Below are positions 25,001 to 59,307 of a stretch of DNA of 64,000 nucleotides, in pieces. Location of the stretch: positions 105,713 through 169,712 of the forward strand of contig JAXCGZ010020824.1 in NCBI GenBank assembly GCA_037179515.1, in the 5' to 3' direction. The notes below the pieces were generated by a model that saw nothing but the letters and a program-made list of their open reading frames with translations, did no database searches and was not told the DNA's origin. Made by a program: the position numbers and the translations under genes. This stretch comes from Halocaridina rubra. Its lineage: Eukaryota > Arthropoda > Malacostraca > Decapoda > Atyidae. The number at the start of each line of letters is the position of its first letter. Within the stretch, counting starts at the first letter, position 1.

Positions 25001-25107
25001 ATAAATGTAAAATACCTGTGTACATATAGGGTGATCCTACTTCGTGAAAATTCACCTATCGCGGTCTGTCCCGGAACCTAACCCCCGCTATAAACGAGGG
25101 ATCACTG
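22035..25107 (+). mobile_element. T4: Tigger-like DNA transposon, family B, with TA target duplication
   Basis: CAGTGATCCCTCGCTATATC at the left and ..CGAGGGATCACTG at the right, with TA on both sides (22033-22034 and 25108-25109), give clean 3.07-kb boundaries. It is inserted in A'. The 5' side holds diverged direct repeats containing GGGTCGCACCTACGTGAG. The 3' side holds a duplicated block of about 180 bp (about 24700-25040), as in T2. Confidence 0.93.
22915..24661 (+). pseudogene. Tigger-like transposase, family B, broken (T4)
   Basis: The best-preserved family-B transposase. The first 247 codons are open: psq HTH (FADVGRHFGLNESTIRYIKK), CENP-B HTH (ASKGWFAKFQKRYGLKS) and first catalytic Asp in FNMDETGLFWKRMPSR. 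A stop follows EEAKAP at 23656. After a one-base loss and another stop (about 23735), reading resumes at KNKNLLPVYWMH, with a stop in SLTSD. The second Asp is in LLLMDNAGGH and the third in TSLFQPMDQG. The 23918-24382 frame ends in a stop after CHSQP; the rest (24395-24661) holds the acidic region and ..QQLPITMFFARKKQP. Three to five lesions would block activity. Confidence 0.92.
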
Positions 25108-25277
25108 TAAATCAAATTAATCCTTTCCCAAGCTCCAGAAACAATCCTTTTATTTCTTTTATGGGTTTATATGTGGCAAAAACATAAAGTGGAATGAAAA
25201 ATAACTTTAATTATAGAAAAATACAGTACAGTAATCTAATACTGTACAAAAATAATACATGATAATTGTATTGCACT

Positions 25278-25510
25278 TTACCTTTGTGAGTGATAATTGC
25301 TGGCACACGTGGATGGTGCTGGAGGAGGAGGAGGAGGAGGAGTACAGATGGTCGATTTTGCCATGTCATACTGCCTGGCAAGATCAGAAACACAAACACC
25401 ATTCTCTTGTTTAGCTATTATTTCCTTCCTTGTGTCCACAGTAATACGTTTAGACTTTTTAACGTCACTATCACTGACACTTTTCACTTTCTTTGGAGCC
25501 TTACTGAGGG
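25278..25510 (-). pseudogene. Transposase deletion chimera: psq HTH joined to polyproline tail (A')
   Basis: The minus strand reads APKKVKSVSDSDVKKSKRIT, then VSDLARQYDMAKSTICT, which aligns with the first helix-turn-helix of the T1 transposase. It jumps directly to PPPPPPPAPS and NYHSQR-stop, which aligns with the T1 C-terminal tail. The deletion removed the whole DDE domain but kept the frame. The original ATG is AAG here, so normal initiation is lost. What remains would be a bare DNA-binding domain. No sign of selection can be judged. Confidence 0.75.
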
Positions 25511-26846
25511 CAAATTCAGAGTAAAAAGCAAAAAATCTGAAAACTTACAATGAAAGAAAAACGAGTGATCTTCACAGTGCATGCACCATTGCAGAACTGA
25601 GAGCAAACAGGTGGTCACCCAGGTGGATGTGCATGCATAAGTGCGTTTGTACCTCGAGAATCGTTCGGATGTCGATTCAAAATTTGTTAAAAAATTGTGA
25701 TCGTAGGTCAATTTGTTCGTGATTCGATGCATTTGTATGGGAAGGTTTGATTGTAATTACCTAATTGTAATTACCTAATTGTCCTTACGGGAAAGAGTCT
25801 CAAGCTCGTAACTTCACATCTCCTGGTTGGTTCCATTTTGTACTTAGTGATACCTATCATACTTGTGCTTACAACTATGGTCTGAGTAAGTATTAACTAC
25901 CTCCTTGCTTAGCGAATTCCAATCATCAACTGCTCTTACACTAAAAAAGTACTTCCTTACATCCTGCAAAGAAGTTTTCTTACAAAGCTTCAAAGTATGA
26001 CCTCTAGTTCTTGAGCCAACCATATTATAACCATGAAGGAATCTAAAACTTGCCACCATATCCCTCCTAATGCTTCTAGCTGCGAGTGATGAAAAATCTA
26101 ATTCCCTCAACCTCTCATCATAACTGAAATTGCGTATTTCTGGCACCAGTTTCATGGCATGTCTTTGAACATTTTCCAGCTTAAATATGTGCTTTTTCAA
26201 GTGTGGATTCCAAAAGGGGGCTGCATACTCAAAGCTTTGGCCTCGCTTAGGTTAAATAAATATTTTTGAACATTTCCTTGTTCATGAGCCTGAAATCTAC
26301 TCTTCCATTTGATAATAGAGCATATGCTGCCCTTACTATGTCATTTACTGTATATGCATTTCTGTAGATAAATCTGCCAGTATGTGTACTCCTAGATCTC
26401 TATCATTCTCTGTCTCTTGAAGTTCGTCTCCTGCCATTGAGTCAAGCTTGGGCCTTTTTTCATGTGTACCCATTCTCAATGCCTTACATTTAGAAGTATT
26501 AGAAGTACTGAATTTCATTAGCCACATTTCAGACCACTCATGTAGAATATTTAGGTTTTCCTGAAGTTCTCTACCATTGTTCTTGTCTCTTGCTTTCTTC
26601 ACAATCTTTGCATCATCTGCAAACATATTCATGAATGAATTTACAGACTCTGGTAAGTCATTTGAATATACAATAAAAAGTGGCCCTAAAACTGAACCCT
26701 GTGGAACTATGCTATTAACTCTTCTCCAATCAGACACTGAGTGTCTTACTCTAACCCTCTGTTCCCTTCCTTCTAAGTAAGTTTCTATACATTCCAAGAC
26801 ATTTCCACCTATTCTCGCCATTGCTTGCAGATTCTTAATAAGTCTC

Positions 26847-27241
26847 CTGTTTGGGTGTTAAGTGTAAACTTAAATAAGTGTTTTTGTTTATTAAAATTTA
26901 TTTGGATAAATATTTTTTATCATGATATTGAATAATAAACACTGTATTCATTTTTTGATATATGAGAAACACAGGAACTTTGTAGATTTCAAGATGAATT
27001 ATAATTACACACTTGACTGTCTTTTGTGAGGAAAAGGTGCCATTTTTTTTAACGTCCTTGAATTTCGCAGTGAAGTTAATAAGGTTAACCACGTTGTACT
27101 ACTAGTCAGTCATCACCAGTTGCTGTATTGTGAGGATATGTCAGAGCATACTCCTGGTTGTTCCAGTAATAAAGAAAGAATTGTAACCATCTTTCTCTTA
27201 TCCCCAAAACTCTGAGTGTTATCTGCCATCATGTCTACTTC
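26847..27241. other. 395-bp insertion of unknown identity inside L3
   Basis: LINE sequence stops after AATAAGTCTCCT and resumes at GGGACCGTTTCAAATGC. The intervening DNA matches nothing else in the window. On the minus strand its 3' side contains CCAAATAAATTTTAATAAAC, which resembles a poly(A) signal region. On the plus strand there is a short open MSEHTPGCSSNKERIVTIF. No terminal repeats were found. It could be a SINE, a processed transcript or part of a DNA transposon. Confidence 0.6.
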
Positions 27242-28022
27242 TACCTCAACAGTGGGACCGTTTCAAATGCTTTCTGGAAATTTAGGAATGTGCAATCTGC
27301 CCAGCCATCTCTTTCCAGTAAGATTCGGCTTACCTCATCATAAAGTTTTAATGAATTTGTCATTGTTAATCTACCTTTTCCGAAGCCATGTTGTCTTCCT
27401 AACAAAAAGTTGAAGGATTCCAAGTGAAGAGAGGTGTTTCCTTAGTAGTTTCTCTATGGCTTTGCAAACTATGCAGGTCTATAGATTAGAGCTGTATCTC
27501 TCCTTCCCTATTTGAAGATAGGTACCACGTTCACTTCTTTCCAGCATCTTGGAATCTCCCCTGATTTCAGCGACTTTTCAAATATGATACTTAGGGCCAC
27601 TAATATTGATTTCGTAAATTTCCTAAGTACATAAGGGGATATATCATCAGGATCTGTAGCTTTATGGGCATCTAACTTCATCAGTGCTTTGAATATCTCT
27701 GTGGCTGAAAAGATGATTTTCTCTAATACCGGCCCAAGAGTTCCTATCTCTGCAATCTGAGGGGTTGGGTATATCCTGCTGTAAATACTAACTGAAACTC
27801 CTTGTTCAATTCATCTGTCAGAGTGATGCTTCCATACTGCTCTCTTTAGCTTTAAAACCTGTTATTTTACCATCAGATTTCCTCTGATAAAGCTGTGAAA
27901 AAGTTTGGGATTTTCTTTAGCTTTCCTGGTGATATCTCTTTCATATTCTCTCTCTGCCTCTCTTATTTTACTTAAGTTATCATTCCTTGCTGTATTGTAG
28001 GTTTGCTAGGCATTTATGCTTT

Positions 28023-28664
28023 TTATCCTCCTATGCCTTTTCCAGCATTTGTCTCTCCACTTCTTAGCTCTGTTACACTCATTATTGAACCATTTCTCTC
28101 TGGCATGAATAACTTCAATTTTCGTGGAAGGTATGCAAAATTTACTATATTCCCATACTCCTCACAAAAAAAGTCGTACATTTCTTGTAGAGATTTGTTG
28201 TTAAATAAGGTCCTCCAGTCAATAAATGCAAAAAGCTCATTACTTTTGGTGTAATCTCCTTTCGAATAGTTCCTCTTCCTGTCATCAGTGCCTCTACTTT
28301 CAGGCAAAACATCTCTGATGATATACTCCATCAACAATACACACTGGTCACTCTTTCCATTTGGTGGTTCATACTCAATTTTTTCAATATCCAACACATT
28401 ATCTGCAATTACAAAATCAAGCAGCGATGCCTCATCCCCAACCCTAGCCCTTGTTGGTTCTAGTACACGTTTGTGTAGGAAATTCCCTTGTACGCAATCT
28501 AGGAATATTGGCCTGACTGAGTCCTTCCCACTGTGTGGGTTAAGATTTATCCAATCTATCTCTCTAAGATTACTATCTGCGATAATGAAAATCCTACATA
28601 TTCTCTCCCATGCAATGTTAACAACTGAGTTTATGACTTCAATGATACCTATGACTTTCCTCAT
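28023..28664 (-). pseudogene. LINE endonuclease domain and linker (L3)
   Basis: This 213-codon frame aligns with the endonuclease end of ORF2 seen at 57.6-59.2 kb: RIFIIADSNLREIDWINLNP, FLDCVQGNFLHKRVLEPTRA, SLLDFVIADNVLDIEKIEYE, PPNGKSDQCVLLMEYII. In L3 the catalytic GDFN-type box reads ADSN and the final SDH-type box reads SDQ, so the nuclease is probably dead. It continues into the linker (DWRTLFNNKSLQEMYDFFCE) that begins L1. Confidence 0.85.
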
Positions 28665-29617
28665 AAACTTCTAGCCTACATTGGTTCCTTGGTGGCTTAT
28701 ATAAAACAGTTATTATAATGCTCTCTAACCCAGTATTTATGCTAGCAACAAAAAATTCCTTGAACTCACTTTCTATAGACAAGTTTATTTCTTCAACCTG
28801 AAATCTTTCACATATGAGAAGTGCTATCCCTCACCAGTCCTCACAGATCTTTCAACCCTTAATATTCTGAAGCCCTTAGGAAAAACTCTGACACTGCTTC
28901 TGTCCTAACTTAGCTTAGTTTGTGTAACTGCTACTATATCTGCCTTACTTTTGCAAATCCTATCACTTAATTCTACCACCTTACCAGCTACTCCATCGGC
29001 ATTTGTGTACAGCAATATTAATGAGGTCCCATCCCTGATCTTCTATCATTATCTTCTTTATCCCCCCTTTGTCTGGAAGAACTCTGAAAACAAAAATTTG
29101 TCTTTTCTTCATTTCTTTCCTCATTTATCCTTCTAACCTTTTTCAACAGGTTTTTTATACTTTCCATCTCTTCCTGTGTTCTGTATGGACTAATGAATAC
29201 TGTTTTGAATTCTTGAAGGTCTTTTAGTTTTTTCTCATCAATATATCTCTACATGTGTTCCCTCTCTCAAAAGTTACTTTCGTTGGTCTTTCCTTTTCCT
29301 CTCTAGAATATTACCAAGTTGGTGAATGCTTACTATATCCTCCGGACCAAATAATACTCCAAGCTTCGTTATCAGGTCTTAAACCCTATATTATTTTGTT
29401 CGAGTCTCCCCTACCATATTGACTCCTGGGATTTGCTTATGCCTGAGATTACCACTGTCTTCTCTTTATCAAGTGCCTATTTAATCAGTGGATTAGCCCT
29501 TTCCATCAAACTTCTTTCATTTTTTTTATTACTGTTTTTTTATAGTCAACCACATATACGGTTTGCAGTGCCACCATCCTTACAGCCTCTTTTACTGCCA
29601 CATTCCTCTTTACTGCA

Positions 29618-31066
29618 TCATATTTGAAAAGTCGCTGCAATCTATGGAGATTCCAAGATATTGGAAATAAGCAAACGTGATACCTATCTCCAAAAAGGGA
29701 GAGGGATACAGCTCTAAACTATAGACCTGTTTCCTTGACCAGCATAGTTTGCAAAGTTATGGAAAAACTACTAACAAAACACATCTCTCTTTACTTGGAA
29801 TCCTTTAACTCTTTGTCAGTGAAACAACATGTCTTCAGAAAAGGGAGATCAACAGTAACAAACTTATTAGAATTTTATGATGAAGTAAGCTGAATCTTAC
29901 AGGAAAGAGAGGGCTGGATAGATTGCATATTCCTAGACTTCCAGAGGGCATTTGACACCATCCCACATGGGAGACTTATTAAGTAGCTCCAAGTAATGGC
30001 GAGAATAGGTGGAAATGTCTTCGAATGGATAAAAACATATTTAGAAGAAAGGAAACAGAGGGTTAGAGTAAGACACTCAGTGTCTGAATGGAGAAGGGTT
30101 ATTAGTGGAGTTCCACAGGGTTCAGATTAGGGCCACTTTTGTTCATTGTATGTATATGACCTACCAGAGTCTGTAAACTCATTCATGAATATGTTTGCAG
30201 ATGATGAAAAAATTGTCAAGAAAGCAAGAGATGAGAACAATGGTAGAGAACTTCAGGAAGACCTAAATATCCAGCATGAGTGGTCAGAAAAGTGACTAAT
30301 GAAATTCAATACTTCCAAATGTAAGGTAATGAGAATGGGTACAAGTGAAAGAAAGCCCAAGCTTGAATACTCAATAGCAGGAGCAGAACTTTAAGAGACA
30401 GAGAATGAGAGAGATCTAAGAGTAAAGCTACTGGCAGATTTGTCTCCAGAAATACATATAAATGGCATAGTAAGGGTAGCCTATGCTTTCTTAGCAAATG
30501 TAAAAGTAGACTTCAGGCACATGGATAAGGAAATGTTCACAAATATTTATGTAACCTAATTGAGGCCAAAGCTTGAACGTGTAGCCCCCTTTTGAAATCC
30601 AAACTTGAAAAAGCACATAGTTAAGCTGGAAAAAGTTCAAAACCATGCCATGAAACTGGTACCAGAAATACGAAATTTCAGTTATGAAGAGAGCCTGAGG
30701 GAATTAGACTTACCATCACTCGAAGCTAGGAGAATTAGTGAGGATATGGAGATGGTTTTTAAATTCCTTCATGATTCTGATGGAGTGGATAGGAATCGAT
30801 ATTTTGATAAGGCTGGCACTAGAAATAGAGGTCATAGTATGAAGCTTCATAAGAAAACTTCATTGGAGGATGTAAGGAAGTACTTTTTTAGTGTAAGTGT
30901 AGTTGATAATTGGAATTTGCTACGCGAGGAGATAGTTAATGCTAACTCAATCCATAGTGTTAAGGACAAGTATGATAAGTATCACTAAGTACACAAATGG
31001 AACCGACCAGGAGACGGGGAGTTATGAGCTTGGGGCTCTTTCCCGTAAGCACAATTGGGTAATTAC
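29618..31066 (+). mobile_element. L4: CR1/L2-like LINE, 5'-truncated, decayed, head-to-head with L3
   Basis: It begins in the RT fingers (SLQSMEIPRYWK) and ends in a degenerate tail (CACAATTGGGTAATTAC). The palm survives with stops and the catalytic box is mutated (MFADDEKIVKK). A 127-codon frame at 30605-30988 keeps the C-terminal domain. The 5' junction shares ATCATATTT-like microhomology with L3. The two LINEs point away from each other and both have 3' tails, so they are two insertions rather than one twin-primed one. Confidence 0.88.
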
Positions 31067-33050
31067 ATTTAACTTGTTCTTTTCTTCCTCTCTTGCATTC
31101 GTAGTATGTGCTCCAAGTACATATATAGAAATAAAAGCATCAATTTAGTTGATAAAATCACTCCTTCATACACTCTCCTCTCTGCTTTCATTCCTAAATA
31201 CTTGTTTCTCATCATACTTTCCGTGTCACCATGACATTTACTCACTTCCTTCACTTTATGACTTACCTGTCCAATCAATGCCACATGGACCCTATATAAT
31301 TAAAACTTGCATCTTCCTCAAGCAGCTCCCCATTTACTTACATGCATTCTAACACTGCCAATTTTTCATACATCCCATGACTACTTTTAATAACACTGAT
31401 CCCCAAATTCCTTCTCTCACTCACCCTTATAAACCTAGCCATCAAATGCTTCAGTTTCTCCTCAGAATTAACCAACAATTCAATGTCTATGCAAAAAGTA
31501 ACAGATTCACCGATTCATTTCCACAACCTTTCATTCTCACTACTAATCCAAGCCTCTTCCCTTACCACTCCATTTTATACACACACTGAACAACTATGGT
31601 GATGACATTGCCCAACCTTGGCATAAACCCACATTCACCTTAAACCAATCAATCTTGACCACATTCAACAAATTTCTTCTAATTCCATAATATTGCATCA
31701 TCCTTTGAATTGTCTCTCTATCAATCTTGTCACACCCTATCTGCAAGTCTAAGAGAGCACAAAGAGTGCTCTTACTTTTCTCTAAGAACTTTCCATAGAA
31801 CTGTGGCAACACAAACACATCATCAACACATCCCCTTCCTCTCCAGAGCCAATATCATTCTCTTAGTTCCTTTCTGAATTCTTTCAATCAAACATTTCCA
31901 TATACTTTAACAACTACATCAACAAACTAATTTCTCTAAAACTACTACATTCGTACTTATATCCCTTCCCTTTATAAAGTGGAACTACACCTACATTCCT
32001 CCAATCAACTGGGAGTTTCCCTTTCCTGAAGCATACATTCAACAACCTCACAATCCATTCCACTATTGTCTCACCACCTTTTGACAAGCATTACACATGA
32101 CACCCATTTAACCCTGGTGCTTTAATTGCTTTCAATGCCATTTGTAACTCCTCTCTTGTAATATCCCTATCATTCTACTCATCTACCACTGGAGCTCTTC
32201 ACCCATGATAAGCAGCCATAATCACTGCCTCTTTATTATCTTCCTCATTTAGCAGTTCTTTGAAATAATCAGCCAATCTTACAAACGAAATCTTGCCCAC
32301 TAAAGACCGCCCATCTGCCCCTTTCAACCTCTCCTCCCTACAAGCTTTAACTTTCCGCACTCTTTTCATCTCCTTCAAAAACTTTTCAATATTCCTTTTA
32401 AAATTTTCATACAAATACTACCCTACTTTACATCTGATTCTCTTTGCCTCTCTCACCATGTACTTTTTAACCTCCTCTTTGTTCTTCATCTTTCATATGC
32501 CTTCATATTTCCTTTCTGTGACCATACTTCATATGCCTGCTTCATATCATCCACTGTTACACTCACTTTTTCATTCCACCATTTGTTACTATTTTTTCTG
32601 CTTCCATTCATATGTCTCATTCCATCTGTACGATTCAAAACCCCCACCTTAGAACACTTCCATTTTTCTTCCACAAGGCAGTAAGAGGCTGTGCAATATA
32701 TATGGGAGAAGCAGTGAATAAAACTATTTCAAGCTACATGGAACATATCTTTAAAGTAAGTAAAGCTTTTTAACACCCTCCTCCACCATCTCACTCACTA
32801 CATTCCACAGACTTGCCTCATACTTACATGATTTCTCTTTTTTATTCTGTTTGCTCGCCTTCACCACATATCTTCCTCCTTCCCATCTCTTTATTCTCCA
32901 CCTTCTTCTCACTCACTCTACCTTCCACTAAATAATGATCAGACATTCCACCACTAGCTCCTCTCTTTATATTTATATCTAACACTCTTTCATTCACCTT
33001 CTCGTCTGCCACTATATGGTCCATTAATTCTCAATCAACTACTTTACCAT
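31067..33050 (-). pseudogene. R2: RTE-clade LINE, decayed
   Basis: Minus-strand pieces in order from 33050 downward: endonuclease end (MDHIVADEKVNERVLDIN, GGMSDHYLVEGRVSEKK); linker (NKWWNEKVSVTVDDMKQAYE); KEMKRVRKVKACREERLKGA and DGRSLVGK..LADYFKELLN; RT fingers/palm (LCALLDLQIGCDKIDRETIQ, VNVGLCQGWAMSSP in place of GLRQGCVMSP); then a post-RT part (MMRNKYLGMKAERRVYEGVI). Many stops. It is truncated about 50 bp from the donor of the channel linker exon, so it lies within that intron. Confidence 0.82.
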
Positions 33051-33100
33051 GAACCAGAAATTAATTCAAGAGAAATATATAAAGAAATTCTACAACTTAC

Positions 33101-55644
<22,544 letters not shown>

Positions 55645-55648
55645 CTTC

Positions 55649-55656
55649 ATATCAGT

Positions 55657-55742
<86 letters not shown>
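55649..55742. repeat. (GA)n microsatellite
   Basis: About 94 bp of pure GA repeat that abuts the tail of LINE copy L6. Confidence 0.98.
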
Positions 55743-55744
<2 letters not shown>

Positions 55745-56401
55745 TTAACTAATTGTGATTACCTAATTGTGCTTATGGTAAAGAGCCCAAAGCTCGTATC
55801 TTCACGTCTCCTGATTGGTTCCATTTTGCATTTAGTGATACTTATCATACCTGTCCTTAAAACTATGGATTGAGTTAGCATTAACTGCCTCCTCACTTAG
55901 CGAATTCCAATTATCAACTACTCTTACACTGAAAAAGTACTTCCTTACATGCTGCAAAGAAGTTTTTTTTTCGAAGCTTCAAACTATGACCTCTAGTTCT
56001 AGAGTCTGCCATATCAAAATATCGATCCCTATCCGCTATATCATAACCATGAAAGAATTTAAAGACTGTCGCCATATCCCCCCCCCTCAATATTCTAGCT
56101 TTAAGTGATGGTAAGTCTAATTCCCTCAGCGTCTCATCATAACTGAGATTGTGTATTTCTGGCACCAGTTTCGTGGCATGTCTTTGAACTTTTTCAAGCT
56201 TAGCTACGTGATATTTCAAGTGCGTATTTCAAAAGGGGGCTGCATATTCAAGTTTTGGCCTCACATAGGTTACATAATTATTTCTGAACATTTCCTTGTC
56301 CATGTGCCTGAAGGGTACCCTTACATTTGATAAGAAAGCATATGCTGCTCTTATTATGCCATTTATATGTATTTCTGGAGACAAATCTGCCAGTATGTGC
56401 G
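55745..56401 (-). mobile_element. L6: truncated LINE 3' end, first copy of head-to-tail array
   Basis: Minus-strand copy of the L1-type LINE: 14-bp tail repeat at 55745-55775, 3' UTR, then the C-terminal domain (55914-56219: KLEKVQRHATKLVPEIHNLS, SRTRGHSLKLRKK). It is truncated at about 56398 within PEIHINGI-like sequence, where the tail of L7 begins. Confidence 0.9.
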
Positions 56402-56625
56402 TGTGATTACCTAATTGTGATTACCTAATTGTGCTTATGGGAAAGAGCTCAAAGCTCGTATCTTCCTGTCTCCTGATCGGTTCCATTTTATACTTAGTGA
56501 TACTTATCATACCTGTCCTTAAAACTATGGATTGAGATAGCATTAACTACCTCCTCGCTTAGCAAATTCCAATTATCAACTACTCTTACACTGAAAAAGT
56601 ACTTCCTTACATCCTGCAAAGAAGT

Positions 56626-57405
56626 TTACTTACGAAGCTTCAAACTATGACCTCTAGTTCTAGAGCCAGCCATATCAAAATATCGATCCCTATCCACTCT
56701 ATCATAATCATGAAGGCATTTAAAGACTGTCACCATATCCCCCCTCAATCTTCTAGCTTCGAGTGATGGTAAGTCTAATTCCCTCAGCCTCTCATCATAA
56801 CTGAGATTGCATATTTCTGGCACCAGTTTCGTGGCATGTCTTTGAACTTTTTCAAGCTTAGCTATGTGCCTTTTCAAGTGTGGACTCCAAAAGGGGGCTG
56901 CATATTCGAGTTTTGGCTCACATAGGTTACATAAATATTTTCTGAACATTTCCTTGTTCATGTGCCTGAAGGCTACCCTTACATCTCATAAGAATGCATA
57001 TGCTGCCCTTACTATGCCATTTATATATATTTCTGGAGACAAATCAGCCAGTATGTTTACTCCTAGATCTCTCTCATTTTCTGTCTCTTGAAGTTGTACT
57101 CCAGCCACCGAGTAGTCAAGCTTGGGCCTTCTTGCACTTGTACCCATTCTCATTACCTTACATTTTGAAGTATTGAATTTCATTAGCCACTTTTCTGACC
57201 ACTCATGCAGACTATTTAGATCCTCCTGAAGTTCTCTACCATTGTTCTCGTTTTTTACTTTCTTCACAATCTTTGCATCATCTGCAAACATATTCATGAA
57301 TGAATTTACAGACTCTGGTAGGTCATTTACATATAAAAGGAACAAAAGTGGCCCTAAAACTGAACCCTGTGGAACTCTACTACTAACTCTTCTCCATTCA
57401 GACAC
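56626..57405 (-). pseudogene. LINE RT palm and C-terminal domain (L7)
   Basis: Two frames (57405-56986 and 56961-56626) hold SSRVPQGSVLGPLLFLLYVN, MFADDAKIVKKVKNENNGRE, WLMKFNTSKCKVMRMGTSAR and RPKLEYAAPFW-like sequence, broken by an indel near 56975. The catalytic FADD is intact. Confidence 0.88.
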
Positions 57406-57617
57406 TGAGTGTCTTACTCTAACCCTCTGTTCCCTTCCTTCTAACTAAGTATTTATCCATTCCAAGACAATTCCACCTATTCTAGCCATTGATTGCAGCT
57501 TCCTAATAAGTCTCCCATGTGGAACAGTGTCAAACGCTTTCTGGAAGTCTAGGAATATGCAATCTGCCCAGCCCTCTCTTTCCTGTAAGATTCGGCTTAC
57601 CTCATCATAAAATTCTA

Positions 57618-58637
57618 TTAAGTTGTTACTGTTGATCTACCTTCTCTGAAGCCATGATGCCTCACTGACAAAAAGCTGAAGGATTCCAAGTGAAGAGAGA
57701 TATGTTTCTTTAGTAGTTTCTCCATAACTTTGCAAACTATGCTGGTCAAGGAAACTGGTCTATAGTTCAGAGCCGTATCCCTCCTTCCCTTTTTGAAGAT
57801 AGGTATCACATTTGCTTGTTTCCAGCATCTTGGAATCTCCCCCGACTCCAGTGACTTTTTAAATATGATACTTAGTGCCACTGATATTGAGTTTGCGCAT
57901 TTTTTAAGTACATGAGGGGATATGTCATCAGGACCTGTAGGCTTATGAACATCTAAATCCATCAGCGCTTTGCATACCTCTGTGGCTATAAGAATGATGT
58001 TCTCTAATACCGGCCCTTGAGCTTCTATCTCTGCAATCTGAGGGGGTGGGGTATTTTCTATTGTAAATACTGACTGAAACTCCTTGTTCAATTCTTTGCA
58101 GATCTCTTCATCCGTCTCAGTGATGCTTCCATCCGTTCTCTTTAGCCTTAAAACCTGTTCTTTTACCTTCAGTTTTCCTCTGATAAAGCTGTGGAAGAGC
58201 TTGGGATTTTCTTTAGCCTTCCTGGTGATGTCCCTCTCATAGTCTCTCTCTGCCTCTCTCCTTTTACTTAGGTAGTCATTTCTTGCTCTTTTGTAGGTTC
58301 GCCAGGCATTTATGTTTTTTCTCCTCCTATACCTTTTCCAGCATTTGTCTCTCCACTTCTTAGCTCTTTTACACTCATTATCGAACCATTTCTCTCTGGC
58401 ATGAATTACACCTACTTTGGTGACAGGTATGCAGCAATCTACTATCTTCCCATATTTCTCACAAAAGATGTCATACATTTCTTGTACAAATTTGTTGTAA
58501 AATAAGGTTCTCCAGTCAATAACTGCAAAAAGCTCATTCATTTTGATGTAATCTCCTTTTGGATAGTTCCTCCTCATGTCCTCAGTGCCTCTACTCTCAG
58601 GCAGAATATCTTCAATGATATACTCCATCAACAACAC
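57618..58637 (-). pseudogene. LINE linker and RT fingers (L7)
   Basis: A 339-codon frame: YIIEDILPESRGTED, WRTLFYNKFVQEMYDIFCEK, FHSFIRGKLKVKEQVLRLKR, TGPDDISPHVLKKCANSISV, NVIPIFKKGRRDTALNYRPV and HHGFREGRSTVTT, then a frameshift to a stop at the point where other copies read NLLEF. It shows the sequence just upstream of the L1 truncation. Confidence 0.9.
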
Positions 58638-59212
58638 ACAGTGGTCACTTTTCCAATTGGTGGTTCATACTCAATTTTTTCAATATCCAACACATTATCT
58701 GTGAATACTAGATCAAGTAGTGATGGCTCATCCCCATCCCTGGCCCTCGTTGGTTCCATTACATGTTGGTGTAGGAAATTCCCTTGTACGCAATCTAGGA
58801 ATCTTGCCCCGAATGAGTCCTCACCACTGTGTGGGTCAAGATTTATCCAAGCTATCTCTTTATGATTAAAATCTCCCATAATCAAAATCCTACATTTCCT
58901 CTCCCGTGCCATGTTAACAACTGAGTTTATGACTTCAATAGTACCTATATGACTTTCATCATAAACTTCTAGCCTATTCTGGTTCCTTGGTGGGTTATAT
59001 ACAACAGTTATTATAATGCTCTCTGATCCAGTATTTATGCAAGCGACAAGAAATTCCTTGAACTCACTTTCTAGAGCCAAGTTTATTTCTTCAACTTGAA
59101 TCCTTTTACTTATGAGCAGTGCTATCCCTCCACCAGTCCTCTCAGATCTTTCAACCCTTGATATTCTGAAGCCCTTAGGAAAAACTGTGTCACTGTTTAT
59201 GTCCTCACTCAA
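58628..59212 (-). pseudogene. LINE apurinic-type endonuclease domain (L7)
   Basis: A 194-codon frame overlapping the next by a frameshift. It contains ERSERTGGGIALLISKRIQV, IIITVVYNPPRNQNRLEVYD, ILIMGDFNHKEIAWINLDPH, FLDCVQGNFLHQHVMEPTRA and SLLDLVFTDNVLDIEKIEYE. GDFN is the catalytic box of LINE endonucleases, intact here. The final PPIGK-SDH box is broken by the frameshift (PPIGKVTTVCC). The N-terminal part of the domain is truncated. Confidence 0.9.
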
Positions 59213-59307
59213 CTTAGTCTCTGTAAGTGCTACTATATCTGCCTTACTGTTGTGAATCCTATCTTTTAATTCTACTGCCTTACCAGCTAATCCATCAGCA
59301 TTTGTGT

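Larger units (their letters stand above)
25749..29617 (-). mobile_element. L3: CR1/L2-like LINE, longest copy, decayed
   Basis: The minus-strand copy starts (in + coordinates) with two tail units TAATTACCTAATTG-like at 25749 and runs through the C-terminal domain (25844-26200), RT (26345-26846 and 27242-27950), linker and endonuclease (28023-28900). A further 600-bp 5' region reads DAVKRNVAVKEAVRMV-like and is shared with L5 but absent from other copies. An unrelated 395-bp block interrupts it at 26847-27241. Many frameshifts and stops make it older than L1 and L2. Confidence 0.88.
56402..59307 (-). mobile_element. L7: near-complete LINE ORF2 copy in the array
   Basis: 2.9 kb. Two tail units at 56402-56430 are followed (minus strand, 3' to 5') by C-terminal domain, RT, linker and endonuclease, cut in the endonuclease N-terminus at about 59307, where L8's tail begins. 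It gives the best view of this family's ORF2. Confidence 0.92.
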
